A stretch of DNA of 64,000 nt from an uncultured Dehalococcoidia bacterium (GTDB lineage Bacteria; Chloroflexota; Dehalococcoidia; Lucifugimonadales; GCA-2712585). The stretch covers positions 520,133-584,132 of the forward strand of contig OY282371.1 of the NCBI GenBank assembly GCA_958295715.1, in the 5' to 3' direction. Positions 43,069 through 52,129 of this stretch are shown in pieces (positions within the stretch are counted from its first letter, which is position 1; each line of letters opens with the position of its first letter). Made by a program: the position numbers and the translations under genes. The notes under the pieces were generated by a model that worked only from the letters and a program-made list of their open reading frames with translations, had not been told where the DNA came from and searched no databases.

Positions 43069-44235
43069 ATGAAAACTAGCGCGGAGGCGGTCATCATAGG
43101 CGGCGGCGTCATGGGATGCAGCGTCCTGCATCATCTGGCCGCCCTCGGAATGCGGGACACGGCCCTGCTGGAGCAGAACGTCCTTGGCTCCGGCTCCACC
43201 GGCCGCTCCCTGGCCATCCTGAGAATGCACTACTCCAACCCCATCACCTCCATCATGGCGTGGAGGAGCCTGCGGGCCTTCCGAGACTTCCCGGATGAAG
43301 TCGGCCACCCCTCCGGGTACGTGAACACCGGCTACTTCCTCATAGTCGACCCGTCGGACCGGGGGGCGATGGAGGAGAACCTGGCCATGCAGCGGGGCTT
43401 GGGCATAGACGCCCGCGCGGTGTCAAAGGATGAGGTGGGGGAGTTGGCCCCCATGCTGCGGGTGGACGAGTCGGAGGCCGTCGCCTACGAACCCCAGTCG
43501 GGCATGGCAGACCCGTACCTGGTCACCGTGGGGTACGCCCAGCGCGCCTGCGACGCGGGGGCGCGGCTGACCACGGGCGCCGAGGTCGTGAGCATAGGGG
43601 TCGGCGGCGGCAGGGTGCGGTCGGTGACCACCGCCGGCGGCGACGTGATACACACGCCACGGGTCCTGGTCGCGGCGGGGCCCTGGTCCCGGCGGCTGGT
43701 CAGTCCCCTGGGCGTCGACCTGCCCCTGGAGGCAGTCCGGCACCAGGCGGTCATGGTGCGCAGGCCGGACAGGCTGGTTCCAACCCATCCCATCGTGGGA
43801 GACATAACCCAGGGCATAATGATACGCCCCCACTCCGGCGACTTCACCGTGGTGGCCGCCGGCGAGGACCCCGCCGACGTGGGGGGGTACAACGAGGGGG
43901 TGGACCCCGACACCGTGGCCGACGTCATCCCCAAGCTGGCCCGCCGGATGCCCGACATGGCCGGCGGCTACTTCAGGGGCGGCTGGTCGGGCCTCTTCAC
44001 CGTCACCCCCGACTGGCACCCCATCATGGACCGGGTGGAGGGCGTGGAGGGCCTCTACTGCGCCGTGGGGTTCAGCGGCCACGGCTTTAAGCTCTCCCCC
44101 ATGATAGGCCTCTGCATGGCCGAGATGATGGCCCACGGCGAGAGCGCCTCCCTGGATGTTTCGCCCTTCAGGATGAGCCGCTTCCAAGAGGAGGACCTGC
44201 TCACCTCCAAGTACAGCTACAACGTCCTAGCCTAA
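43069..44235 (+). CDS. FAD-dependent amine/amino-acid oxidoreductase (DAO family)
   Basis: The 388-residue protein has the FAD loop AVIIGGGVMGCSVLHHL, then SGSTGRSLAILR, RVLVAAGPWSRRLV in the middle and the C-terminal GFSGHGFKLSPMIG, all hallmarks of the sarcosine oxidase/dimethylglycine dehydrogenase-like DAO group. It would oxidise a secondary or tertiary amine or amino acid. Substrate unknown. Confidence 0.9.
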   Translation: MKTSAEAVIIGGGVMGCSVLHHLAALGMRDTALLEQNVLGSGSTGRSLAILRMHYSNPITSIMAWRSLRAFRDFPDEVGHPSGYVNTGYFLIVDPSDRGAMEENLAMQRGLGIDARAVSKDEVGELAPMLRVDESEAVAYEPQSGMADPYLVTVGYAQRACDAGARLTTGAEVVSIGVGGGRVRSVTTAGGDVIHTPRVLVAAGPWSRRLVSPLGVDLPLEAVRHQAVMVRRPDRLVPTHPIVGDITQGIMIRPHSGDFTVVAAGEDPADVGGYNEGVDPDTVADVIPKLARRMPDMAGGYFRGGWSGLFTVTPDWHPIMDRVEGVEGLYCAVGFSGHGFKLSPMIGLCMAEMMAHGESASLDVSPFRMSRFQEEDLLTSKYSYNVLA

Positions 44236-44260
44236 CGGCCCGGGGGGGGCCTCGCCGCGT

Positions 44261-45502
44261 TCAGCCCAAGGTCTCGTTTACCAGCGACAGACCGGCTTCC
44301 AACCCGCTGCGCCAGTCCTTTTGTGGGCGGCGAATTGTGTTAGTGCATATCCTGAACAGACAGACGGCTTCACGAAAGCGAAGTTCTTCTTCGCTCCATC
44401 GAAAACGGTCCAGGGCGGCGTTCCGAAATTGCTGGTAGAACGCGCCGCTTCCGTCGGCGCTTCTCTTGCGTCCAAAGAGGAACGCCCATCGCAGATGCGC
44501 TAGGAAGTTGCCAACGTCCAGCATCGGATCGCCTGGTCCAGCTTCCTCAAAGTCAACGAGCGCAATTCTGCCGTCTCTCAGGACTAACATCTGGTCGTCG
44601 TAGAAGTCGTTATGCGCGATGCAGGTGGGCCGCCAGGAGCGGACGAAGGGGTCAAGGGACTTCGTAGCGTCGTTGAGGTTGCGTAGAGCGGCGATGTTGT
44701 CGCGCGCGTTGTGCCGAAAGCTGCGTTTGGCCCTCTCATATGCCCCCGACAGGTTGAATGGCCGGCCTCCGGGCTGTTCGGGCGACGCGCTCCACAGGGT
44801 CTGGAGCCCATCAAGAAGCAGCGAGGGGTCCGGCGTTATGCCCCTGCGTATGTTCTGCCGCAGATTCTTGCCGGGTATTTCCGAGAACCATACGACGCCG
44901 CCCTCCGCCCAACAGCCGGCAAGCCGCGGCACAACGAAACCGGAATGTCCGATTAGCTCTTGGGCCTTCAGCAACGGGGGGACTGCATTGGGCCGCATGA
45001 CTCTGGCGTAGAATCTAACTCTCCCAGATTTGTGACGCAGAACGGCGCGGCTGGTGGGTCTGTAGCGAATCAGTTCGACGCCCACGCGTCGGGGGCGAAT
45101 AGCAAAGATATGCCTGTGCATGAGTTCAAGGGCGGTTTCCGGATGGGCTGCTCTGTTCAGTCCCGGCAGGCGGCTGTCTTCCGGGTATCGCAACAACTCG
45201 ACAGGCTTGCCACGCTCGACCCTAATGGCTAAGGGCTGTGAGGGGATGTATTCGTCAGCCCGCCATTCCATCTCATAGCTGACGATGGCAGCCCTGCCCG
45301 GGCTGTGGGAGAATTGGCGAATGTGAATCCGACGAGGGTCAGCGGTTGGCCTTCCGAACCGTCTGCAATACGATTGCCATATCCACTCCGGCTCGAAGAG
45401 CTTCTGCAAGTCATCTAAGCCGGAGTCTTCAGGAAAGTCGACCTCCGGGTATAGAGATGGCGTCGTAAGCAGGAATTCATCACCGCTAGTCGCTATCGTC
45501 AT
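44261..45502 (-). CDS. Aminoglycoside phosphotransferase-like (APH) kinase
   Basis: ATG at 45502 gives 413 residues. The catalytic loop THE-type motif reads IAHNDFYDDQMLV near residue 300, then the metal Asp in IALVDFEEAGPGDPMLD, as in APH/choline kinase folds. VRFYARVMRPNAV contains the probable ATP lysine region, though the lysine is not obvious. The start lies inside the last codons of the repeat-protein gene (17-base overlap), so the two are coupled. Composition is less GC-rich than most neighbours. Substrate unknown; a sugar or small metabolite kinase is as likely as resistance. Confidence 0.8.
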   Translation of the reverse strand: MTIATSGDEFLLTTPSLYPEVDFPEDSGLDDLQKLFEPEWIWQSYCRRFGRPTADPRRIHIRQFSHSPGRAAIVSYEMEWRADEYIPSQPLAIRVERGKPVELLRYPEDSRLPGLNRAAHPETALELMHRHIFAIRPRRVGVELIRYRPTSRAVLRHKSGRVRFYARVMRPNAVPPLLKAQELIGHSGFVVPRLAGCWAEGGVVWFSEIPGKNLRQNIRRGITPDPSLLLDGLQTLWSASPEQPGGRPFNLSGAYERAKRSFRHNARDNIAALRNLNDATKSLDPFVRSWRPTCIAHNDFYDDQMLVLRDGRIALVDFEEAGPGDPMLDVGNFLAHLRWAFLFGRKRSADGSGAFYQQFRNAALDRFRWSEEELRFREAVCLFRICTNTIRRPQKDWRSGLEAGLSLVNETLG

Positions 45503-46352
45503 CACTGTCGGACCCGTCGCTGTCGGCGGAAGCCGGCGTGTCAGCGCTGTCGGCGGAAGCCGGCGTGTCAGCGCTGTCGGTGGGAGCCGGGGTGTCAACG
45601 CTGTCGGTGGGAGCCGGGGTGTCAACGCTGTCTGCGGGAGCCGGGGTGTCAACGCTGTCTGCGGGAGCCGGGGTGTCAACGCTGTCGCTGTCCGTGGGAG
45701 TCGGCGTATCGAAGTCGTCGCCGTCGGTGGGCGGAGTGTTGAACCCGTCATAGTCCGTGTACGGAGTGTCAATACCATCGTTGTCGGTGGGAGTCGGCGT
45801 GTCGATGCCGTCCCCATCGGTGGGGGGAGTGTTGAACCCGTCGTAGTCCGTGTACGGAGTGTCAATGCCATCGTTGTCAGTGGGAGTCGGCGTGTCTATA
45901 CCGTCGCCATCGGTGGGCGGAGTATTGAATCCGTCGTAGTCCGTGTACGGGGTGTCAATGCCATCGTTGTCCGTGGGAGTCGGCGTGTCGATGCCGTCCC
46001 CGTCGGTGGGGGGAGTGTTGAACCCGTCGTAATCCGTGTATGGGGTGTCAATGCCATCGTTGTCGGTGGGAGTCGGCGTGTCGATGCCGTCTCCGTCGGT
46101 GGGGGGAGTGTTGAACCCGTCATAGTCCGTGTATGGGGTGTCAATGCCATCGTCGTCGGTGGGAGTTGGCGTATCGTCGTCATCGTCGTCGCCATCCCCA
46201 GGGTCGTCGTCATTCAGGGCGGTGGGCACGCGAACAACCAGGGCCGCGTTCTCCGGGATATTGTCGCTGCTCCCGGCGATAGCCGCACTGCTTCCACCCA
46301 CAAGGGCCAGAGCCAGCGTAAGCGAAAGTATAATCGCGCCGAATGAGATCAT
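45486..46352 (-). CDS. Exported acidic Asp/Thr/Pro repeat protein
   Basis: The 288-residue protein has a signal peptide (hydrophobic run ISFGAIILSLTLALALVGG, probable cut after AIAG), a short VVRVPTAL segment and an acidic DDDPGDGDDDDDD stretch. Then come five 31-residue repeats with DGIDTPYTDYDGFNTPP and TDGDGIDTPTPTDN. Nine-residue SVDTPAPAD/T repeats follow, ending DSDDDSD. No LPxTG anchor is seen. DxDG-type motifs recall calcium-binding thrombospondin-3/dockerin repeats, but the match is weak. Probably an extended secreted or surface polymer. Confidence 0.8.
   Translation of the reverse strand: MISFGAIILSLTLALALVGGSSAAIAGSSDNIPENAALVVRVPTALNDDDPGDGDDDDDDTPTPTDDDGIDTPYTDYDGFNTPPTDGDGIDTPTPTDNDGIDTPYTDYDGFNTPPTDGDGIDTPTPTDNDGIDTPYTDYDGFNTPPTDGDGIDTPTPTDNDGIDTPYTDYDGFNTPPTDGDGIDTPTPTDNDGIDTPYTDYDGFNTPPTDGDDFDTPTPTDSDSVDTPAPADSVDTPAPADSVDTPAPTDSVDTPAPTDSADTPASADSADTPASADSDGSDSDDDSD
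45710..46190. repeat. 93-bp in-frame tandem repeat in the acidic protein gene
   Basis: GTTGAACCCGTC-type anchors recur every 93 bases (for example 45741 and 45834) for about five copies, each encoding 31 residues. Near-identity at the DNA level, including third positions, points to recent expansion or gene conversion. Confidence 0.9.
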
Positions 46353-46703
46353 TTCTTCATCTACCCGCTCTAAGTGTTCTCGCCCTTATCGGAATTTACC
46401 ACATCCCACGGGTATTTTACTACAAATTGCACGTGTCTATGTAGAGGGCGGCCCCGCTGCCCGCAGAGCTTGGGCGTTCGTCCATATGGTTGGAGGGGAA
46501 AGATGGATTCCCGCCTGCGCGGGAAGGGCACGTGTGCCCACTTAGTTTTGAAGAGCGTTGGTTCTGCTTTGTTGGGTTCCTGGATTCCCGTTTTCACGGG
46601 AATGACGGGAAAGAAAGGCGGTAATCTAGGGGCGGAGAGAGGGAGCCGGTGGCCGCCTACAAGGGATGCTCCTACACGGAGTGCGGTGCGGCGGCGGTTA
46701 CGC
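46353..46703. repeat. Gap with two REP-like units
   Basis: REP copies at 46504 (fused to GGGCACGTGTGCCC and a TTAGTTTTGAAGAGCGTTGG tail) and 46581 (TTTTCAC variant). The AT-rich 46380-46430 segment probably holds the acidic-protein promoter, but no clear -35/-10 pair could be chosen. No gene. Confidence 0.7.
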
Positions 46704-47657
46704 TTAGGCGAGGTCTGACGCCCTGCCCAGGGCCGCGACGGTCCGCTCCCACGACGCCTCCGGGTTCGGCCCGGTTAGCACCGGGGAGGCGATTATCTCC
46801 GTCGCGCCGTAGGAAAAGAGCCGCCGCAGCTTCTCCCTGACCTGCTCCTCGGCGCCGTAGACGGCCACTGCGTCGATCATGGCGTCGCTCCATGTTCCTT
46901 GGGCGGCTTCGGGGAACCCCGCGTCGGCGAACATACGCGCGTAGAAGGGCATACGGACGTACATGCCCATCTGCTCCCGCACCCCTTGCCGCGCCTCATC
47001 CACGTCGTCGCACAGGGCCACCGGGGCGTGGGCGATGAGGGGCGGCGTGGGCCTGCCCGCCTCCGCGGCCCCCGACTCCATGGCCGGCAGGGCCGTGTCG
47101 CGGAGGTGCTTGGCCGGGCACACCCAGCTAATGGCCCCGTCGGCCTCGGCTCCGCACAGATGGTAGGAGCGCCGCCGCAGGGCCGCGGCCATCACCGGCA
47201 CGGGCGACGGCTCCTCTATCTCCCCGCGGGCCGTGTAATGCCGCCCGGCCAGGTCAACCTTCCCCCGTTGCAGCAGGGCCTTCAGGACGCGGACGTACTC
47301 CCTCAGATGACCCAGGGGCGCGCGGAAGTCGGCGCCGAATCCGTGGACCATCCCCTCCTTGTGGCTAGGCCCGACTCCAAGGCGGAAGCGGCCGCCGCTC
47401 AGCCGAGCCACGACCTGCGCCTGCTGGGCCACGGCGATGGGGTGCCGGGGCCAGGTGGGAATGATGGACGTTCCCAGCAGAACGGCGCTGGTCTTCACCG
47501 CGGCGGCCGCGAACAGGGTCAACGCGTCCATGCGCGCCCCGCCCGTGGCCATCCAGACCGCCGCCACCCCCAACTCCTCCGCGCGCTGTATCCTGGCCAG
47601 GGCCTCCGCCGCGTCTGCCGCCGCTATGGCGACTCCCACCCGCTTCTGAGTCGTCAT
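46704..47657 (-). CDS. Luciferase-like oxidoreductase (probably F420-dependent)
   Basis: Start at 47657 follows AGGAAAG and gives 317 residues. LGTSIIPTWPRHPIAVAQQAQVV, GGRFRLGVGPSHKEGMVHG and the C-terminal YGATEIIASPVL are typical of F420-dependent LLM enzymes. The short N-terminal strand (VGVAIAAAD) and the region after LGVAAVWMATGG fit the TIM barrel. Substrate unknown. It lies directly after uvrA in the opposite relative order but on the same strand, apparently unrelated. Confidence 0.88.
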   Translation of the reverse strand: MTTQKRVGVAIAAADAAEALARIQRAEELGVAAVWMATGGARMDALTLFAAAAVKTSAVLLGTSIIPTWPRHPIAVAQQAQVVARLSGGRFRLGVGPSHKEGMVHGFGADFRAPLGHLREYVRVLKALLQRGKVDLAGRHYTARGEIEEPSPVPVMAAALRRRSYHLCGAEADGAISWVCPAKHLRDTALPAMESGAAEAGRPTPPLIAHAPVALCDDVDEARQGVREQMGMYVRMPFYARMFADAGFPEAAQGTWSDAMIDAVAVYGAEEQVREKLRRLFSYGATEIIASPVLTGPNPEASWERTVAALGRASDLA

Positions 47658-47706
47658 ACGCTTTCCTTTCCTATGGTGGTCTTGCCCGCTCACCGCCGTC
47701 CGCGCG

Positions 47707-50607
47707 CTAGTCCGCCGCCACCGCCGTCCGGCCCGTGGCGGCCTTCAGCACGTCCTTTAGATACCGCCCGGTGTGGGACTCCTCCACCCGCGCCACCGAC
47801 TCCGGCGTTCCCTTGGCCACCACCCGGCCGCCCTTGCCCGCCGGCCCCGGCCCCATGTCGATAATCCAGTCGGCGTTCTTAATCATGTCCAGGTGATGCT
47901 CTATCAGGATGATGGAGTTCCCGGAGTCCACCAGCCGGTGCAGCACCTTGAGCAGCGCGGCGCAGTCCTCAAAGGATAGTCCCGTCGTTGGTTCGTCCAG
48001 CAGATACAGGGTCTTGCCGGTGGCGCGGCGGGAAAGCTCGGTGGACAGCTTCACCCGTTGGGCCTCTCCCCCCGATAGGGTGGTGGCGGGTTGGCCCAGC
48101 TTGATATAGCCCAGGCCCACGTCTCGCATGGTCTGTAGCTTGTTCCTTATCTTGGGTATGTTTTGGAAGAAGTCCAAGGCCGTGTACACCGTCATGGCCA
48201 GCACGTCGGCGATGGTCATGTCCCGGTAACGTATCTCCAGGGCCTCGCGGTTGTAGCGCTGCCCCTTGCAGGTCTCGCAGGGGACGGTGACGTCGGGCAG
48301 GAACTGCATCTCAACGTGCATGTACCCCTCGCCCTGGCAGGCCTCGCACCTTCCCCCCTTGACGTTGAAGGAGAAGCGGCCCGGCTTGTAGCCCCGCGCC
48401 CGCGACTCCGGGAGGGTTGCGAACAGCTCCCGGATGGGCGTGAAGGTCCCCGTGTAGGTGGCGGGGTTGCTCCGGGGCGTGCGGCCGATGGGCGACTGGT
48501 CGATGTTCACCACCTTGTCCAGATGCTCCATGCCCAGCACCCTGTCGTGCCTGCCCGGCCTGTCCTTGGCCCTGTTCATGGCCTGGGCCAGCCGCTTGTA
48601 CAGAATCTCGTACACCAGCGTGCTCTTCCCCGACCCGGATACCCCGGTCACGCAGACCAGCCGTCCCAGGGGGAACTTCACGTTGATGTTTTGGAGATTG
48701 TTCTCCTCGGCGCCCCGCACCTCCAAGGCCTTGCCGTTCCCCTTGCGCCGGGTTTCGGGGGCGGGAATGCGTTTCCTCCCGCTCAGGTACAGCCCCGTGA
48801 GAGACGCGTCGGATGACATGATGTCGCCGATGCTGCCGGCGGCCACCACGGAGCCGCCATGCTCTCCCGCGCCGGGTCCCAGGTCTATAATGTGGTTGGC
48901 CGCCCGCATGACGGCCTCGTCGTGCTCCACCACGATGACCGTGTTGCCCAAGTCCCTGAGGTGGTTCAGGGTCCCTATCAGGCGGTTGTCGTCGAAGGGG
49001 TGCAGGCCGATGGTCGGCTCGTCGCAGACGTAGAGGACCCCCGTCAGGCCGGAGCCTATCTGGGTGGCCAGCCGTATCCTCTGGGCCTCCCCGCCGGAGA
49101 GGGTGCGGGCGGAACGGTCCAGGGTGAGATACCCCAGGCCGATGTTCTCCAAGAACTGTAGGCGGGTGAATATCTCCTTGAGGATGGGTTGGGATATGGC
49201 CCGCTCCCGGGCCGACAGGGCCGCCGACGCGCCGTTGCTCGACGGGCCGCCGCTCAACCGGTTGGCCCAGTGGAGGGCCTGGGTCACCGGCATACCGCTA
49301 ACCTCCATAATCCCCCGGTCGTCCACCTTCACCGCCAGGGCCTCGGCGCGGAGGCGGCGCCCCTGGCAGGACTGGCACGGCCTCGCGGCCATGTACCGCT
49401 CAATCTCGCTACGGATGTAGTCGGAGTCGGTGTTGCGGAACCGCCGCTCCAGGTTGGGAATCACCCCCTCGAAGTTGGTCTGCCAACTGTACACCCGCCC
49501 GCGGTGGGTGGTGTGCCGCATGGTCACGGACTTGCCGTCGTTGCCGTATAGGACGATGTTGATGGCCCAGCCGGGAAGCTCCCGTATGGGGGCCTTGGTG
49601 GAGAACTTGTAGCTGCGCGCCACCGATTCCAGCAGGCTGCCGTACACGGGGCTGGATGACCCGGCCCTGGACCAGGGCAGAATGGCCCCCTCGCTCAAGC
49701 TGATGTCTTTGTTGGCGAGGACCAGTTCCGGGTCCACCTCCAGCTTGTACCCCAACCCGGTGCAGGCGGCGCAGGCCCCGTGAGGGCTGTTGAAGCTGAA
49801 GGTGCGCGGCTCGATCTCCGGCAGCCCGGCGCCGCATCTCACGCAGGCGAACCGCTCCGAGAATTCTATATCCTCGCCGCCCTCAACCGCCGCCAGGACC
49901 ACCCCGTCGCCCTCCCGCAGGGCCGTCTCCACCGAGTCGGTGACCCGCCCCATCTCCGTGTCCTCCTCAATGGACAGGCGGTCCACGGCCAGTTCGATAT
50001 AGTGCCACTTGCGTTTGTCCAGGCTCAGGGCGTCCGTTTCCTCCATCCGCATCACCTGGCCGTTCACCCGCACCCGGGCGAACCCGGCCTTGCGCGCCTC
50101 GCTGAAGACCTTCCTGTGTTCCCCCTTGCGGCGGCGGATCTTGGGGGCCAGTATCATTACGCGGCTCCCGGTGGGGAGGCCGAGGATGGAGTCCACTATC
50201 TGTTGGACGGTCTGTCTGGCCACCGGCTCGCCGCACTTGGGGCAGTGGGGCCTGCCCGCGCGGGCGAACAGGAGCCGCAGGTAGTCGTAGATCTCCGTCA
50301 CCGTTCCCACCGTGGAACGGGGGTTGTGGGACACGCCCTTCTGGTCTATGGATATGGCCGGCGAAAGGCCCTCGATGTACTCCACGTCGGGCTTGTCCAT
50401 CCGCCCCAGGAACTGCCGCGCGTAGGCCGACAGCGACTCAACGTACCGGCGTTGTCCCTCGGCGTAGATGGTATCGAAGGCCAGGGAGCTTTTCCCCGAG
50501 CCGGAAACCCCGGTGATGACCACCAGCTTGTCCCTGGGTATGACCAGGTCTATGTGCTTCAGGTTGTGCTGGCTGGCCCCCCGTATGACAATGTTGTCCT
50601 GCGCCAT
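47707..50607 (-). CDS. uvrA: Excinuclease ABC subunit A
   Basis: UvrA is the damage-sensing ATPase of nucleotide excision repair. The 966 residues hold two ABC modules: Walker A GVSGSGKSSLAFDT and GVSGSGKSTLVYEI; signatures TLSGGEAQRIRLA and TLSGGEAQRVKLS. Zinc modules are CVRCG..CAACTG and CEACQGEGY..CETCKGQRY. The C-terminus adds about 20 residues (ATGRTAVAAD). ATG at 50607 (AQDNIVIRGASQHNL) is standard. Monocistronic. Confidence 0.97.
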   Translation of the reverse strand: MAQDNIVIRGASQHNLKHIDLVIPRDKLVVITGVSGSGKSSLAFDTIYAEGQRRYVESLSAYARQFLGRMDKPDVEYIEGLSPAISIDQKGVSHNPRSTVGTVTEIYDYLRLLFARAGRPHCPKCGEPVARQTVQQIVDSILGLPTGSRVMILAPKIRRRKGEHRKVFSEARKAGFARVRVNGQVMRMEETDALSLDKRKWHYIELAVDRLSIEEDTEMGRVTDSVETALREGDGVVLAAVEGGEDIEFSERFACVRCGAGLPEIEPRTFSFNSPHGACAACTGLGYKLEVDPELVLANKDISLSEGAILPWSRAGSSSPVYGSLLESVARSYKFSTKAPIRELPGWAINIVLYGNDGKSVTMRHTTHRGRVYSWQTNFEGVIPNLERRFRNTDSDYIRSEIERYMAARPCQSCQGRRLRAEALAVKVDDRGIMEVSGMPVTQALHWANRLSGGPSSNGASAALSARERAISQPILKEIFTRLQFLENIGLGYLTLDRSARTLSGGEAQRIRLATQIGSGLTGVLYVCDEPTIGLHPFDDNRLIGTLNHLRDLGNTVIVVEHDEAVMRAANHIIDLGPGAGEHGGSVVAAGSIGDIMSSDASLTGLYLSGRKRIPAPETRRKGNGKALEVRGAEENNLQNINVKFPLGRLVCVTGVSGSGKSTLVYEILYKRLAQAMNRAKDRPGRHDRVLGMEHLDKVVNIDQSPIGRTPRSNPATYTGTFTPIRELFATLPESRARGYKPGRFSFNVKGGRCEACQGEGYMHVEMQFLPDVTVPCETCKGQRYNREALEIRYRDMTIADVLAMTVYTALDFFQNIPKIRNKLQTMRDVGLGYIKLGQPATTLSGGEAQRVKLSTELSRRATGKTLYLLDEPTTGLSFEDCAALLKVLHRLVDSGNSIILIEHHLDMIKNADWIIDMGPGPAGKGGRVVAKGTPESVARVEESHTGRYLKDVLKAATGRTAVAAD

Positions 50608-51032
50608 TTACACCTTCTTAAACTTGTGGCCTTGGCCCTGTGCCAACCCCATTCTAGCGCCCCAACAGCCCTTTTTCAGCGCCTCGCCCGTAAAGAGGCC
50701 GCAAAGGAGCCTGGAGGGAGGGGCGGTGGAGGGCTGCCGGGCTGCCGGGCGCCGCCCCCCTTTCCGTCATTCCCGTGAAAACGGGAATCCATCTTTCCTC
50801 CCCCTCCTTTCCTCCTCGCATCAGATGAACATCCTCCAAACCCCTACGGGTAGAAGTCCGGAGGGCGCCCTTCACTGGCGACGCTGAGGTCGAAGCGTAG
50901 GTCTTGGGATGAAAGGTTCCTGGATTCCCGCCTGCGCGGGAATGACGGATGGGAGAGGGGAGGCGCCGCCAAGAGCCGCCAGCGCAGAATCACCGCTCTC
51001 CAAAACAAAAATGGGCACGCGTGCCCCCCCGC
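50608..51032. repeat. uvrA upstream gap with REP variants
   Basis: TAGAAT on the minus strand (50656-50651) may be a -10 for uvrA, with no good -35. REP copies are at 50766 (GTGAAAAC variant) and 50921; GGGCACGCGTGCCC lies near 51013. GGCGCCGCCAAGAGCCGCCAGCG at 50961 recurs near 39828. No gene. Confidence 0.65.
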
Positions 51033-51515
51033 TCAAAAGGGGGGCCACCACCGCAGCCACACCCTGCCCACCAGCCACTCCCTTCGAACCGGGCCCAGCC
51101 GGCGGCTGTCCAAGCTGTCGCCGCGGCGGTCCCCCAGCACAAACCACTCGTCCGGCCCCAGCCCCCACTCCAGACCCTCCGCCGGGCCGACGCCGTCCGT
51201 GGCTTCAACTAGCGGCTCCGTCAGGGCCACCCCGTCTATGAACGTCCGGCCGCCGGCAATTTGGACCCTCTCGCCGGGCAGCCCGACCACCCGCTTCATC
51301 AGGGCCTTCCCATCAAGGCCGGGGTGGGTGAAGACCACCACCTCCCCCCGCGCCGGCCCCCTCCTCCGGTAGGTCAAGCGGTCCACCAGGAAGCAGTGGC
51401 CGGCGGGGTAGGCCGGCTCCATGCTGGAACCCTCAACCCTGTAGCGTCCGGACGTGAGGAGGGCGGCGGCCGTCCTGACCCCTGGAATTCGCGTCACTAG
51501 AGAGCCTGCCTTCAT
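51033..51515 (-). CDS. sodX: Nickel-type SOD maturation protease (signal peptidase I-like)
   Basis: The 160-residue S26-family protease has the catalytic Ser in VEGSSMEPAYPAG, the Lys in ALMKRVVGLPGE and the GDRRGDSLDSRRLGPV box. It is shorter than housekeeping LepB and has no strong membrane anchor at the start (KAGSLVTRIPGVRTAAALL). It is divergently placed next to sodN, the known arrangement for the protease that cuts the SodN propeptide to expose the nickel hook. ATG at 51515 preferred over 51542, which would overlap the sodN promoter. Confidence 0.88.
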   Translation of the reverse strand: MKAGSLVTRIPGVRTAAALLTSGRYRVEGSSMEPAYPAGHCFLVDRLTYRRRGPARGEVVVFTHPGLDGKALMKRVVGLPGERVQIAGGRTFIDGVALTEPLVEATDGVGPAEGLEWGLGPDEWFVLGDRRGDSLDSRRLGPVRREWLVGRVWLRWWPPF

Positions 51516-51531
51516 GCAATCATCCGACCCG

Positions 51532-51560
51532 TTGGCAGCCACGCCGTTTTGCAGTATACT
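51532..51560 (+). promoter_or_regulatory. Promoter of sodN
   Basis: TTGGCA (51532-51537), 17-base spacer and TATACT (51555-51560), with a start about 51567 and a 30-base leader. AGTATACT is itself palindromic, so a divergent -10 for sodX is also possible. Confidence 0.65.
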
Positions 51561-51597
51561 CCTGCCCTGTCAACCAGTCTCACCGAGAGGAGAAAAC

Positions 51598-52113
51598 ATG
51601 TCTCTTTCACGACCCATAGCCGGCCTAGCCAGCAGGCTCCTGCCCGTCAAGACCGCCCACGCCCATTGCGACGTTCCCTGCGGGATATACGACCCCCATT
51701 TGGCGCAGATAGCGGCCCACACCGTGGTCAGGATGTCCGTCCTCATTAACGAGTTGGAGAAGCCGGGCCCCGACGCCACCCAAGACCAGTCCGCCATATA
51801 CTCCCACAAGATAGCTCGGATGACCGCCGTCAAGGAGCATCACGCCGAGCTCGCCAAGCAGGAACTCCGCATCCTCTGGGGCGACTACTTCAAGCCAGAG
51901 CACTTGGAGCAGTTCCCCAACCTGCACGACACCTTTTGGAAGGCCATGAAAGCGGCCTCGGAGGCCCGCGTGCACCGCAACGTCGCCGCCGCCAACGGGC
52001 TGCTCACCGCCGTTCTTGAGGTTGCCGAAACCTTCTGGAAGAGCAAGGGCGTCTCGCCGGTGCGGCAGCCGTCGCGCCAGACCACCGGCGGGGAGTTGGT
52101 CTACCCCTCCTAG
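51598..52113 (+). CDS. sodN: Nickel-dependent superoxide dismutase
   Basis: SodN disproportionates superoxide. The 171-residue precursor carries the nickel hook HCDVPCGIYDP at residues 23-33; His, both Cys and the backbone of the hook bind nickel after cleavage just before His23 (AHA/HCDVPCG). The 22-residue leader SLSRPIAGLASRLLPVKT is basic and hydrophobic. The four-helix body includes ITAV-like RMTAVKEHHAELAKQEL and DYFKPEHLEQFP as in known SodN. GAGAGGAG ribosome site. The adjacent divergent sodX supports maturation in this organism. Confidence 0.96.
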   Translation: MSLSRPIAGLASRLLPVKTAHAHCDVPCGIYDPHLAQIAAHTVVRMSVLINELEKPGPDATQDQSAIYSHKIARMTAVKEHHAELAKQELRILWGDYFKPEHLEQFPNLHDTFWKAMKAASEARVHRNVAAANGLLTAVLEVAETFWKSKGVSPVRQPSRQTTGGELVYPS

Positions 52114-52129
52114 ACGCCGCGGCCAACCC

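Noticed and set aside
41785..43308. 507-residue reading of the serine hydrolase
   Set aside because: The N-terminal 139 residues are antisense to the FAD oxidoreductase and its promoter; the domain starts at 42891.
44261..45871. 536-residue reading of the kinase gene
   Set aside because: The first 120 residues are an out-of-frame reading of the repeat-protein gene; the ATG at 45502 starts the conserved part.
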